Below are positions 53,154 through 64,000 of a DNA stretch of 64,000 nucleotides, piece after piece. The translations under genes were made by a program, and so were the position numbers. Under the pieces are notes generated by a model. The model was not told the DNA's origin. It did no database searches and worked only from the letters and a program-made list of their open reading frames with translations. The stretch's first letter is position 1. Every line of letters begins with the position of its first letter. Origin of the DNA: Hyperoodon ampullatus (lineage: Eukaryota; Chordata; Mammalia; Artiodactyla; Ziphiidae); NCBI GenBank assembly GCA_949752795.1, contig CATKHW010000009.1, forward strand, positions 1,736,001 to 1,800,000, given 5' to 3'.

Positions 53154-54885
53154 GGCCAAAAAGGGCCTATGTGTTTTTTTCTGAATATATTCAGGAGAAA
53201 ACGCATATGCCCTTTTGGCCAAGTGCATCACTGTTGAAGTTGTGCCCTTCTTCCTTTGCTTTACAGGCGATTCCAATGTACCTCTTGAAATCTGTTTCCT
53301 GCTCTTCAGGCGCGCTTTCAAGTCCGCCTCATTGCCTTCCATCAACAGATTTTTGGACTATAGTTTTCCTTTATAACTCTGCCAGATTGTGAATTGCTGT
53401 GCCCCAGACCTCCATTTTTCTACTAGATTTTTGAGCTGACCGGAAGTCCAAAATTTTGGTTCAGAACCTATACTGGTTCCCCGTGAGTGGCTGAGCCTTT
53501 GGTTAATTCTTTTTCCTGACGGAAAATGGAGTGACTTGTGCCCGTCCAAATGCCTAACACCTACTCTCTCATTGGTTCTCCCTCTTCCCTTTCACCCTCT
53601 GCAAAATTGGCAACCTGTGCGAACCAGGAGGTTAAAGGGGCTGTCTCTCCAAGTTGGGAGATTGGTAGTAAAGCTTTTGGAAAGTCAAAGCGGAGCACCA
53701 AGAGAGGGACTATTAGCTGAGTTTTAGAAAACTTTCGTATTCACAGTGTGTCCATTCTCTAGGTTTCCCGTACTTGTTATATCTGTAGTAATATTCCCTT
53801 CAACCTGGAGAGTTGGGACCCATGGAATGGGTGCAAAACATTATTGCTTTAAAGGGTCTGCATTTGGTCACCCAATCTCATCAATCCTCTCAGACCCAAG
53901 TGTCCAGCCTTATGCCACATCCAGCTTTCGTTTTAGATAGGGTCATTTCAAGTTTCATCAGAGCGCCTGAAGGAATTATAAAGAATTTCCTTGTTTTTTT
54001 GTTTTGTTTTTGAAATTCCTTTTTATACTGGGTTTGAGCTGATTCTCACTGCCATGTTTATGCCAGTCTAGACACACATGATTCACTTACGGACACATAT
54101 CAATACATACGTTTTAAGATTCTTACTAGTCAGATATATTCCTGTGCGAGAAGTATGGGGTTTTGAGTCCCTTTCACTGAGGAAGGTGTAGGTCTTGTCT
54201 ATTACGTATTTTTTTTTGGAATGGTACCTGTACTAATATCAATCTCTGGTTTTGTGCATCACCCCACCTCTCCTTCCCCCTTAAGCAGGCATAAGAGTGT
54301 TTTCTATGTGTGAGACTCTGTTCTCTTTCCTAACTCAGTTCATGTGCGGCCATGTTTACAGGACTTTCATAAGTGATATCTTATGATAAGTTTCTTTTTC
54401 TCTGTGACTTATTTCACTTAGAATCATCGTACCTGTATCCCTCATTTTGCTGCTACTGGCCTTATGACATTGATTTCATGGCTGAGGGATATTCCATCGT
54501 ACGTAAGTACCACAATTTCTTGAAACATTTTTGTCTTTCCTGGCATATTTAAGGTGTACCCAAGTTGAGGTTCTTGTAAGCAGAGCAGCCCTAAATTTTG
54601 GGGTGGCTCTGTCTTCTTGATTTTCAGTTCTCCCAAGGTATATTCCCTAGACTGGAAGTGCCCTTGCCTCTGTAGCTCTGTTTTTTACTTGTTTTAGGGA
54701 GCACAATGCACTCTTCCAGACAGGCAGTTGGCAATTTACATCCAGCCCATCAGCATACCTAGGATCCCTGTTCTACAGGGCATGTCTTGCCTTTCTGGTA
54801 TTTACACATTTTGCGATGTCCGTTTTGACTGGGGGGTACTGATACTTCTTTGTAGTGCAGATTTGCATTGCCCGCTTGCTTGCTT
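53154..54885. repeat. 1.7 kb satellite unit 10 (1,732 bp)
   Basis: Palindrome 53,154-53,220. Sister of unit 7 at offset 5,131, sharing its private variants. Confidence 0.9.
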
Positions 54886-56623
54886 GGCCATATAGGGCGT
54901 ATGCATTTTCTCCTGAATATATTCATGAGAAAACGCATACGCCCTTTTTGGCCAAGTGCATCATTGTTGAAGTTGTGCCCCTCTTGTTGTGCTTAAAAGG
55001 CGATTGCAATGTACCTCTTTAAATCTGTTTCCTGCATTTCTGGCTCGCTTTCAAGTCCGCCTCGTTGCCTTCCCTCAACAGATTTTTGGACGATAGTTGT
55101 CCTTTATTACGCTGCCAGTTTGTGAATTGCTGTGCCCCTGAGCTCCATTTTTTAACTCGTTTTTTGTGAGCTGACCACAAGTCCAAAATTTTGGTTCAGT
55201 ACCTATACTTGTTCCCGGCGGGTGGCTGAGACTTTGGTTAATTCTTCTTCCGGCCAGGAATTTAAAGTGTCATGTGCCAGTCCAAATGCCTAACAGCTAC
55301 TCTCTCATTGGTTCTCCCTCTTCCGTTTCATCTTCTGCCAAATTGGCAACCTGTGCTAACCAGGAGGTTAAAGGGTCTGTCTCTCCAAGTTGGGAGATTG
55401 ATAGTGAAGCAGTTGGAATTTCAAACCGGAGCAACAGGAGAGGGATTATTAGTTGAGTTTCAGAAACCTTTCGTATTCATAATGTGTCCATTTTCTAGGT
55501 TTCCCGTAAATGTTATAGCTGTAGTAGTATTCCCTTCAACCTGGAGAGTTGGGACCGTTGGAATGTGTGCCACACATTATTGCTTTAAATGGTCTGCATT
55601 TGCTCACCGAATCTCACCAATCCTCTCAGTCCCAAGTGTCCTGCCTTATGCCACATCCAGCTTTCTTTGTAGATAGGGTCATTCCAGGTTTCATCAGAGA
55701 CCCTGAAGGAATTGTAAAGAATTTCCCTGTTGTTTTGTTTTGTTTTTGAAATTCCTTTTTATAGTGGGTTTGAGCTGATTCTCACTGCCATGTTTATGCC
55801 AGTCTAGACACACTTGATTCCCTTATGGAGACATATCAATACATAGGTTTTAAAATACTTACTAAGCAGATATATTCCTCGGAGGGAAATAATGAGTTTT
55901 GAGTCCCTTTTACTGAGGATTGTGTAGGTCTTGTCTATTCCGTATTTGATTTTTGGAACGGTATCTGTACTAATATCAAACTCTGGTTTTATGCATCACC
56001 CCACCTCTCCTGCCCCCTTAAGCAGGCATAAGAGTGTTTTCTCAATGTGAGACCCTGTTCTCTTTCGTAACTCAGTTCATGTGTAGCCATGTTTACAGGA
56101 CCTTCATAAGTGATATCTTATGATAAGTTTCTTCTTCTCTGTGACTTATTTCACTTAGAATCATCATACCTGAAACCACTCATTTTGCTGCTACTGGCCT
56201 TATGACATTGATTTCATGGCTGAGGGATAATCCATTGTACGTAAGTACCACAATTTCTTGTACCATTTTTGTCTTTCCTGGGATATTTCAGGTGTACCCA
56301 AGTTGAGGTTCTTGTAAGCAGTGCAGCCCTAAATTTTGGGGTGGTTCTGTCTTATTGATTTTCAGTTTTCCCAAGGTATATTCCCTAGAGTGGAAGTGCA
56401 CTTGGCTCTGTAGCTCTGTGTTTACTTGTTTTAGGGAACACATTTCACTCCTCCAGAGAGGCAGTTGGCAATTTACATCCCGCCCATCAGCATAACTAGG
56501 CTCCCTGTTCTCCAGGGCCAGTGTTGCCTTTCTAGTTTTCACACATTTTGTGCATGTCCCTTTTGTCTGCTGGGAAGTGATACTGCTTTGTAGTGCAGAT
56601 TTGCATTGCCCACTTCCTTTCTT
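54886..56623. repeat. 1.7 kb satellite unit 11 (1,738 bp)
   Basis: Palindrome 54,886-54,953, 68 bp. Full-length subtype with the TTTTGTTTTGTTTTTGAAATTCC stretch intact (split here: TTTTGTTTTG then TTTTTGAAATTCC, about 55,733-55,756). Its left flank shares TTTTGACTGGGGGG with unit 8. Confidence 0.9.
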
Positions 56624-58364
56624 GACCAGAAAGGGCGTATGCGTTTTCTCCTGAGTATATTCAGGAGAAAACGCATACACCCTTTTTGGCCCATTGCATC
56701 ATTGTCGAAGTTGTGTCCCTCTTCCTGTGCTTTAAAGGCGATTCCAATGTACCTATAGAAATCTGTTTCCTGCTATTCTGGCTCGCATTCAAGTCCACCT
56801 CGTTTCCTTCCCTCAACAGATTTTTGGACAATAGTTTTCCTTTATTACTCTGCTCTTTTGTGAATTGCTGTGCCCCTGAGCTCCATTTTTCAACTCGTTT
56901 TTTGTGACGTGATCGCAAGTCCAAAATTTTAGTTCAGGACCTCTACTGGTTCCCGGCGGGTGGCTGAGACTTTTGCTAATACTTCTTCCTGCCAGGAAAT
57001 TAGAGTGACTAATGCCTGTCAAAATGCCTAACAGCTACTCTCTCATTGGTTATCCATCTTCCCTTTCATCCTCCGCCAAATTGGCAACATGTGAGAACCA
57101 GGAGGTTAAAGGGGGGGCTGTCTCTCCAAGTAGGGAGATTGAAAGTAAAGCATTTGGAAATTCAAATAGGAACACCAGGAAAGGGACTATTAGTTGAATT
57201 TTAGAAACCTTTCGTATTCACAGTGTGTCCATCCTCTAGGTTTCCCGTACATGTTATAGCTGCAGTAATATTCCCTTCAACCTGGAGAGTTGGGACCCGT
57301 GGAATGTGTGTCACGCATCATTGCTTTAAATGGTCTGCATTTGCTCACCGAATCTCACCAATCCTCTCAGACCCAAGTGTCCGGCCTTATGCAACATCCA
57401 GCTTTCTTTGTAGATAGGTTATTCCAGGTTTCATCAGAGCCCCTGAAGGAATTGTAAGGAATTTCCCTGTTTTTGTGTTTTGTTGTTGAAATTCCTTTTG
57501 ATAGTGGGTTTGAGCTGATGCCCACTGCCATGTTTATGCCAGTTAGGACACACTTGATTCCCTTACGGAGACATATCAATACATAGGTTTTAAAATTCTT
57601 ACTAGTCAGATATATTCCTCGGCGGGAAATATTGGGTTTTGACTCCCTTTTACTGAGTATGGTGTAGGTCTTGTCTATTCCGTATTTGGTTTTTGGAACA
57701 GTACATGTACTAATATCAAACTCTGGTTTTATGCATCACCCCACCTTTCCTTCCCCCTTAAGCAGGCATAAGAATATTTTCTAAATGTGAGACTCTGTTC
57801 TCTTTCCTAGCGCAGTTCATGTGTAGCCATGTTTAGAAGACCTTCATAAGTGATATCTTATGATAAGTTTCTATTTTTCTGTGACTTATTTCACTTAGAA
57901 TCATCGTACCTGAATCCACTCATTTTGCTGCTACTGGCCTTAGGACATTGATTTTATGGCTGAGGGATATTCAATCGTACAGAAATGCCACAATTTCTTG
58001 AACCATTTTTGTCTTTCCTGGGATATTTCAGGTGTATCCATGTTGAGGTTCTTGTAAGCAGTGCAGCCCTAAATTTTGGGCTTGCTCTGTCTTATTTATT
58101 TTCAGTTTTCCAAAGGTATATTCCCTAGACTGGAAGTGCACTTGACTCTGTAGCTCTGTTGTTTACTTGTTTTAGGGAACACAATGCACTCCTCCAGAGA
58201 GGGAGTTGGCAATTTACATCCCGCCCATCAGCATAACTAGGCTCCCTGTTCTCCAGGGCCTGTGTTGCCTTTCTAGTTTTTACACATTTTGAGGATGTCC
58301 ATTTTGTCCGGTGGGAAGTGATACTGCTTTGTTCTGCAGATTTGCATTGCCCACTTGCTTGCTT
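56624..58364. repeat. 1.7 kb satellite unit 12 (1,741 bp)
   Basis: Palindrome 56,624-56,691, 68 bp, with an A to G change at the centre (CTGAGTATATTC). It also has a run of seven G at about 57,111-57,117. Confidence 0.9.
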
Positions 58365-60099
58365 GGCCAAAAAGGGCGTATGCGTTTTCTCCTGAATATA
58401 TTCAGGAGAAAACACATACGCACTTTTTGGCCCATTGCAGCATTGTCGAAGTTTTGCCCTTCTTCCTGTGCTTTAAAGGCGATTCCAATTTACCTCTTGA
58501 AATCTGTTTCCTGCTATTCTGGCTCGCTTTCAAGTCCACCTCGTTGCATTCCCTCAACAGATTTTTGGACGATAGTTTTCCTTTATTACTCTGCCCGTTT
58601 GTGCATTGCTGTGCCCCTGAGCTCCATTTTTCAAATCGTTTTTTGTGAGCTGACTGCAAGTCCAAAATTTTGGTTCAGGAACTATACTGGTTCTCAGCGG
58701 GTGTCTGAGACTTTGATTAATTCTTCTTCCTGCCGGGAAATTAGAGTGGCATGTGCCCGTCCAAATGACTAACCGCTACTCTCTCATTGGTTCTCCATCT
58801 TACCTTTCATCCTCTGCCAATTGGCAACATGTGCGAACCAGGAGGTTAAAGGGGCTGTCTCTCCAAGTTGGGAGATTGATAGTAAAGCAGTTGGAAATTC
58901 AAACTGGAGAACCAGGAGAGGGACTATTAGTTGAGATTTAAAAGCCTTTTGTATTCACAGTGTGTCCATTCTCTAGGTTTCCCGTATAGTTATAGCTGTT
59001 GTAATATTCACTTCATCCTGGAGAGTTGGGACCCTTGGAATGTGTGCCACACATTATTGCTTTAAATGGTCTGCATTTGCTCACCAAATCTCACCAATCC
59101 TCTCAGGCCCAAGTGTTCAGAATTATGCCACATCCATCTGTCATGTTAGATATTGTCATTCCAGGTTTCATCAGAGCCCCTGAAGGAATTGTAAAGAATT
59201 TCGCTGTTTTATTGTTTTGTTTCTGAAATTCATTTTTATAGTGGTTTTGAGCTGATTATCAGTGCCATGTTTATGACAGCCTAGACACAATTGATTCCCT
59301 TATGGATACATATCAATACATAGGTTTTAAGATTCTTACTAGTCAGATATATTCCTCGGTGGGAAATATGTGGTTTTGAGTCCCGTTCACTGCGGAAGTT
59401 GTAGGTCTTGTCTCTTCCATAGTTGGTTTTTGGAACGGTACCTGTACTAATATCAAACTCTGGTTTTATGCATAACCCCACCTCTCCTTCCCCCTTTAGC
59501 AGGCATAAGTGTGTTTTCAAAATGTGAGACTCTGCTCTCTTTCCTAACTCAGTTCATGTGTAGCCATGTTTACAGGATATTCATAAGTGATATCTTATGA
59601 TAAGTTTCATTTTCTCTATGACTTATTTCACTTAGAATCATCGTACCTGAATCCACTCATTTTGCTGCCACTGGCCTTATGACATTGATTTCATGGCTGA
59701 GGCATATTCCATCGTACGTAAGTAACACAATTTCTTCAAATATTTTTGTCTTTCCTGGGATATTTATGGTGTACCCAAGTTGAGGTTCTGTAGGCAGTGC
59801 AGCCCTAAATTTTGAGGTGGCTCTGTATTATTGATTTTCAGTTTTCCCATGGTATATTCGCTAAACTGGAAGTGCCCTTGTCTCTGTAGCTCTGTTGTTT
59901 ACTTGTTTTAGGGAACACAATGCACTCCTCCAGAGAGGCAGTTGGCAATTTACATCCAGCCCATCAGCATAACTAGGCTCCCTGTTCTCCAGGGCCTATC
60001 TTGCCTTTCTGGTTTTTACACATTTTGAGGATGTCCCTTTTGACCGGTTGAAGTGATACTAGTTTGTAGTGCAGATTTTCATTGCCCGCTTGCTTGCTT
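58365..60099. repeat. 1.7 kb satellite unit 13 (1,735 bp)
   Basis: Palindrome 58,365-58,432, 68 bp with two mismatched pairs. The left arm is the common form (GGCCAAAAAGGGCGTATGCG). Confidence 0.9.
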
Positions 60100-61839
60100 G
60101 GCAAAAAAGGGTGTATGCGTTTTCTCCTGAATATATTCAGGAGAAAACCCATACGCCCTTTCTGGCCAAGTGCATCATTGTCGAATTTGTGCCCCTCATC
60201 CTGTGCTTTAAAGGCGAATCCAATGTACCTCCTGAAATCTGTTTCCTGCTATTCTGGATCGCTTTCAAGTCCGCCTCGTTGCCTTCCCTCAACAGATTTT
60301 TGGACGATAGTTGCCCTTTATTACTCTGCCAGTTTGTGAATTATTGAGCCCCTGAGCTCCATTTTTCAACTCGTTATTTGTGAGCTGACCGCAGGTCCAA
60401 AATTGTGCTTCAGGAACTATAGTGGTTCCCAGCGGGTGGCTGAGACTTTGGTTAATACTTCTTCCTGCCAGGAAATTTGAGTGACATGTGCCGGTCCAAA
60501 TGACTAACAGCTACTCTCTCATTGGTTCTCCCTCTTCTCTTTCATTCTCTGCCAAATTGGCAACCTGTGCGAACCAGGAGGTTAAAGGGTCTGTCTCTTC
60601 AATTTGGCAGATTGATAGTAAAGCAGTTGGAAAGTCAAACCGGAGCACCAGGAGAGGGACTATTAGTTGAGTTTTAGAAACCTTTCGTATTCACAGTGTG
60701 TCCTTTCTCTTTGTCTCCCATACATGTTATAGCTGTAGTAATATTCCCTTCAACCTGGAGAGTTGGGACTGTTGGAGTGTGTGCCACACATTATTGCTTT
60801 AAATGGTCTGCATTTGCTCACCAAATCTCACCAATCCTCTCAGTCCCAAGTGTCCAGCCTTATGCCACATCCAGCTGTCATTGTAGATAAGGTCATTCCA
60901 GGTTTCATCATAGACCCTGAAGGAATTGTAAAGAATTTACCTGATTTTTTGTTTTGTTTGTGAAATTCCTTTTTATATAAGTGGGTTTGAGCTGACTCTC
61001 ACTGCCATGTTTACACGAGTCTAGACACACTTGATTCCCTTATGGAGACCTATCAATACATTTGTTTTAAGATACTTACTAGTCAGATATATTCCTCTGC
61101 GGGAAATATGGGGTTTTGAGTCCCTTTCACTGAGGAAGTTGTAGGTATTTTCTATTCCGTAGTTGGTTTTTGGATTGGCACATGTACTAATAGCAAACTC
61201 TGGTTTTATGCATCACCCCACCTCTCCTTCCCCCTCAAGCAGGCAAAAGAGTGTTTTCCAAATGTGAGACTCTGTTCTCTTTCCTAACTCAGTTCGGGTG
61301 TAGCCATGTTTACAGTACCTTCATAAGTGATATCTTATGATAAGTTTATTTTTCTCTGTGACTTATTTCACTTTGAATCATCGTACCTGAATCAACTGAT
61401 TTTGCTGCTACTGTCCTTATGACATTGCTTTCATGGCTGAGGGATATTCCATCGTACGTAAGTACCACAATTTTTTGAAACATTTTTGTCTTTCCTGATA
61501 TATTTAAGGTGTACCTTAGTTGAGGTTCTTGTAAGCAGTGCAGCCCTAAATTTTGGGGTGGCTCTGTCTTATTGATTTTCAGTTTTCCCAAGGTATATTC
61601 CCTAGACTGGAAGTGCCCGTCGCTCTGTAGCTCTGTTGTTACCTGTTTTAGGGAACACATTGCACTCCTCCAGAGAGGCTGTTGACAGTTTACATCGTGC
61701 CCATCAGCATAACTAGGCTCCCTGTTCTCCAGGGCCTGTCTTGCCTTTCTGGTTTTTACACATTTTGCGGATGTCCCTTTTGACTGGTGGGAAGTGATAC
61801 TTCTTTGTAGTGCAGATTTGCATTGCCCGCTTGCTTGCT
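60100..61839. repeat. 1.7 kb satellite unit 14 (1,740 bp)
   Basis: Palindrome 60,100-60,167. The left arm begins GGCAAAAAAGGGTG, a few changes from the common form. Confidence 0.9.
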
Positions 61840-62823
61840 GGACTAAAAAGGGCATATGCGTTTTTTTCTGAATATAATCTGGAGAAAACGCATATGCACT
61901 TTTTGGCCAAGTGCATCATTGTCGACAATGAGCCCCACTTGCTGTGCTTAAAAGGCGATTCCAAAGTACCTCTTGTAGTTTGTTTCATGCTATTGTGCCT
62001 CGTTTTCAAGTCCGCCTCATTGCCAACCCTCAACAGATTTTTGGACGATAGTTGTCCTTTATTACGCTGCCAGTTTGTGAATTGCTGTGCCCCAGAGCTC
62101 CATTTTTCAACTCGTTTTTTGTAAGATGACAGCAAATCCACAATTTTGGTTGAGGACCTATACTGGTTCCTGGCGGGTGTCTGAGACTTTGGTTAATTTT
62201 TCTTCCTGACGGGATATTAGAGTGACATGTGACCGTCCAAATGCCTAACATCTACTCTCTCATTGGTTCTCCCTCTTCCCTTTCATCCTCTGCCAAATTG
62301 GCAACCTGTGCGAACCAGGAGGTTAAAGGGTCTGTCTCTCCAAGTTGGGAGCTTGATAGTAAAGCAGTTGGAAACTCAAACCGGAGCACCAGGATAGGGA
62401 CTATTAGTTGAGTTTTAGAATCCTTTCATATTCACAGTGTTTCCATTTTCCACGTTTCACATACATGTTATAACTGTAGTGATATTCCCTTTTACCTGTC
62501 GAGTTGGGACCCATGGAATTGGTGGCATGTATTATTGCTTTAAACGGTCTGCATTTTCTCATCCAATCTCACCAATCCTCTCAGTCCCAAGTGTCCCCCC
62601 TTATGTCTCATCCACGTGTCATTTTAGATGGGGTCATTCCAGGTTTCATCAGAACACCTGAAGGAATTGTGTTAGAATTTCGCTGTTTTTTTATTTTGTT
62701 TTTGAAATTCATTTATATAATGAGGTTGAGCTGATTTTCACTGACGTGTTTATGCCGGTCTAGACACACTTGATTCCCTTACGGAGACATATCAATACGT
62801 AGGTATTAAGATTCTTACTAGTC
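61840..62823. repeat. 1.7 kb satellite unit 15, truncated at 984 bp
   Basis: Palindrome 61,840-61,908 with one extra base in the left arm and a paired substitution (A at 61,854, T at 61,895). The unit is cut at ACTAGTCA, where satA begins. Confidence 0.88.
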
Positions 62824-64000
62824 ATCACAATGCTCCACGCCATTGTCATCACAATGGATAATGACATATGTCATCACAATGCTCCCTGACACCTGTCTTC
62901 ACAATATTCCATGACGTTGTCATCACAATGTTCCATGCCCCTGTCATCACAATGCGCCATGCCCACTGTCATCACAATAATCCATGAAACATGTCAGACC
63001 AATGTTCCATGCCCCTGTCATCACAATGCTCCATGCCCTTGTCATCACAAGGCTCCATGACACCTGTCATCACAATGCTCCGTGACTCCAGTCATCACAA
63101 TGCTTCATGACCTTTGTCATCACAGTGGTCCATGCCCTGGTCACACAAGGCTCTGTGATCTTTGTCACCACAATGCTCCATGCCCTTGTCATCACAATGC
63201 TCCATGCCCACTGTCATCACAATAATCCATGAAAATTTTCAGGCCAATGATCCATGCCCTCGTCACACGAGGCTCTGTGATCTTTGTCACCACAATGCTC
63301 CATGAACTTTTCTTCACAATGCTCTGTGTGCCTTGTCATCACAATGCTCCATGCTTTTGTCAGCATAATGCTCCATGACACTTGTCATCACAAGGCTCCA
63401 TGGCCCTCTCATCACAATGCTCCAGGACCTTCTCTTCACATTGCTCCATTCCTTTCTCATCACGATGCTCCATGACCCCTGTCATCACAGTACTCCATGA
63501 ATATTTTCAGCCCAATGCTCTATGACCTTCTCGTCACAAAGTTCCATGACCCATGTCATCACAATGCTACATGACCACAGTCATCAAAATGATCCATGCC
63601 ACTTGTCATCAGAATATTCCATGCGCTTGTCATCCCCATGCTCCATGACCCCTGTAATCACAATGGTCCTTGACGCTTGTTGTCACATAGCTCCATGACA
63701 CTTGTCATCACGGTGCTCCATGCCTTTGTCAGCAAAATGCTACATGACCTTGTCATCACAATGCTCCATGCATTGTCCTCACAATTCTCTATTACCAGTG
63801 TCATCACAATCCTCCATGAACCTTGGGATCACATTGCTTCATGCCCTTGTCATCACAATGCTCCATGATTCTTGAAATAAAAATGATCCATGACCTCTCT
63901 CATCACAATGCTCCCAACACTTGTGATCACAATGTTCCATAACACTTGTCATCACAACGCTGCATAACACTTGTCATCACAACGCTCCATGAAGACTGTC
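62824..64000. repeat. satA array, right block (continues past the window)
   Basis: The same 24-25 bp monomers resume. From about 62,964 the variant order follows positions 151-1,160 of this window, at an offset of about 62,813 and then, after one extra monomer, 62,837. Both contain CTGGTCACACAAGGCTCTG and TTGTTGTCACATAGCTCC. The first ~140 bp instead resembles 30,370-30,500. Confidence 0.95.

Larger units (their letters stand above)
43748..62823. repeat. L1-derived 1.7 kb satellite, right block
   Basis: About eleven units in the same orientation as the left block. Palindrome-to-palindrome spacings run from 1,697 to 1,751 bp. The first unit is the most diverged; units from about 46.3 kb on are much more alike and fall into subtypes. 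The block enters mid-unit from L1 element 2 and ends mid-unit at 62,817-62,824, where it joins satA. Each unit repeats the same small open frames on both strands, which I read as non-coding. Confidence 0.92.

Noticed and set aside
55269..55676. 134-codon open frame in unit 11 as a gene
   Set aside because: Other units carry the same sequence with the frame split into two shorter pieces; it reflects one lost stop.
31993..61908. Palindrome arms as terminal inverted repeats of a DNA transposon or MITE
   Set aside because: There is no internal sequence between arms, no flanking target duplication, and the arms lie inside a continuous tandem unit.

Overview
The window is mammalian heterochromatin, almost certainly from a whale or dolphin. 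The evidence is a CHR-family (tRNA-derived, cetacean/hippo lineage) SINE at 41,214-41,439, cetartiodactyl-type L1 3' ends, and a tandem array of about 1.70-1.75 kb units built partly from L1 sequence. That array fits published descriptions of the common cetacean satellite, a roughly 1.7 kb unit known to have an L1 origin. From memory the unit is about 1.58 kb in true dolphins, so the longer unit here weakly favours a non-delphinid cetacean. I see no intact host gene, rRNA, tRNA, CRISPR or bacterial-type feature.

Layout. (1) 1-31,887: a short-period satellite ('satA') of 24-25 bp monomers with core GTCATCACAATGCTCCATG, about 1,280 monomers, organised into higher-order repeats (HORs). The clearest HOR is 2,362 bp long, between about 11.3 and 20.0 kb. 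(2) 31,888-36,130 and 43,748-62,823: the L1-derived 1.7 kb satellite in about 13 full-length-equivalent units. Most carry a near-perfect palindrome of about 68 bp with no spacer. (3) 36,131-43,747: a transposon complex inside that array. It holds an L1 3' fragment, a broken minus-strand gammaretrovirus-like ERV (reverse transcriptase recognisable, much of the rest degraded) and two 5'-truncated minus-strand L1s, the first split by the CHR SINE. (4) 62,824-64,000: satA resumes and runs off the window. This stretch is a diverged copy of the first ~1.2 kb of the window.

Nothing here works as an operon or pathway. The many small open frames are by-products of repeats. satA monomers contain a stop only where they carry the CCATGACC variant, and 25 bp monomers rotate the reading frame. 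The 1.7 kb units repeat the same accidental frames. The points of interest are structural: the palindrome and two paired substitutions in its arms, nested HORs in both satellites, an 8 bp microhomology at one satellite-satellite junction, and the order in which elements were added. All similarity statements come from reading the sequence by eye; no alignment or database search was run.
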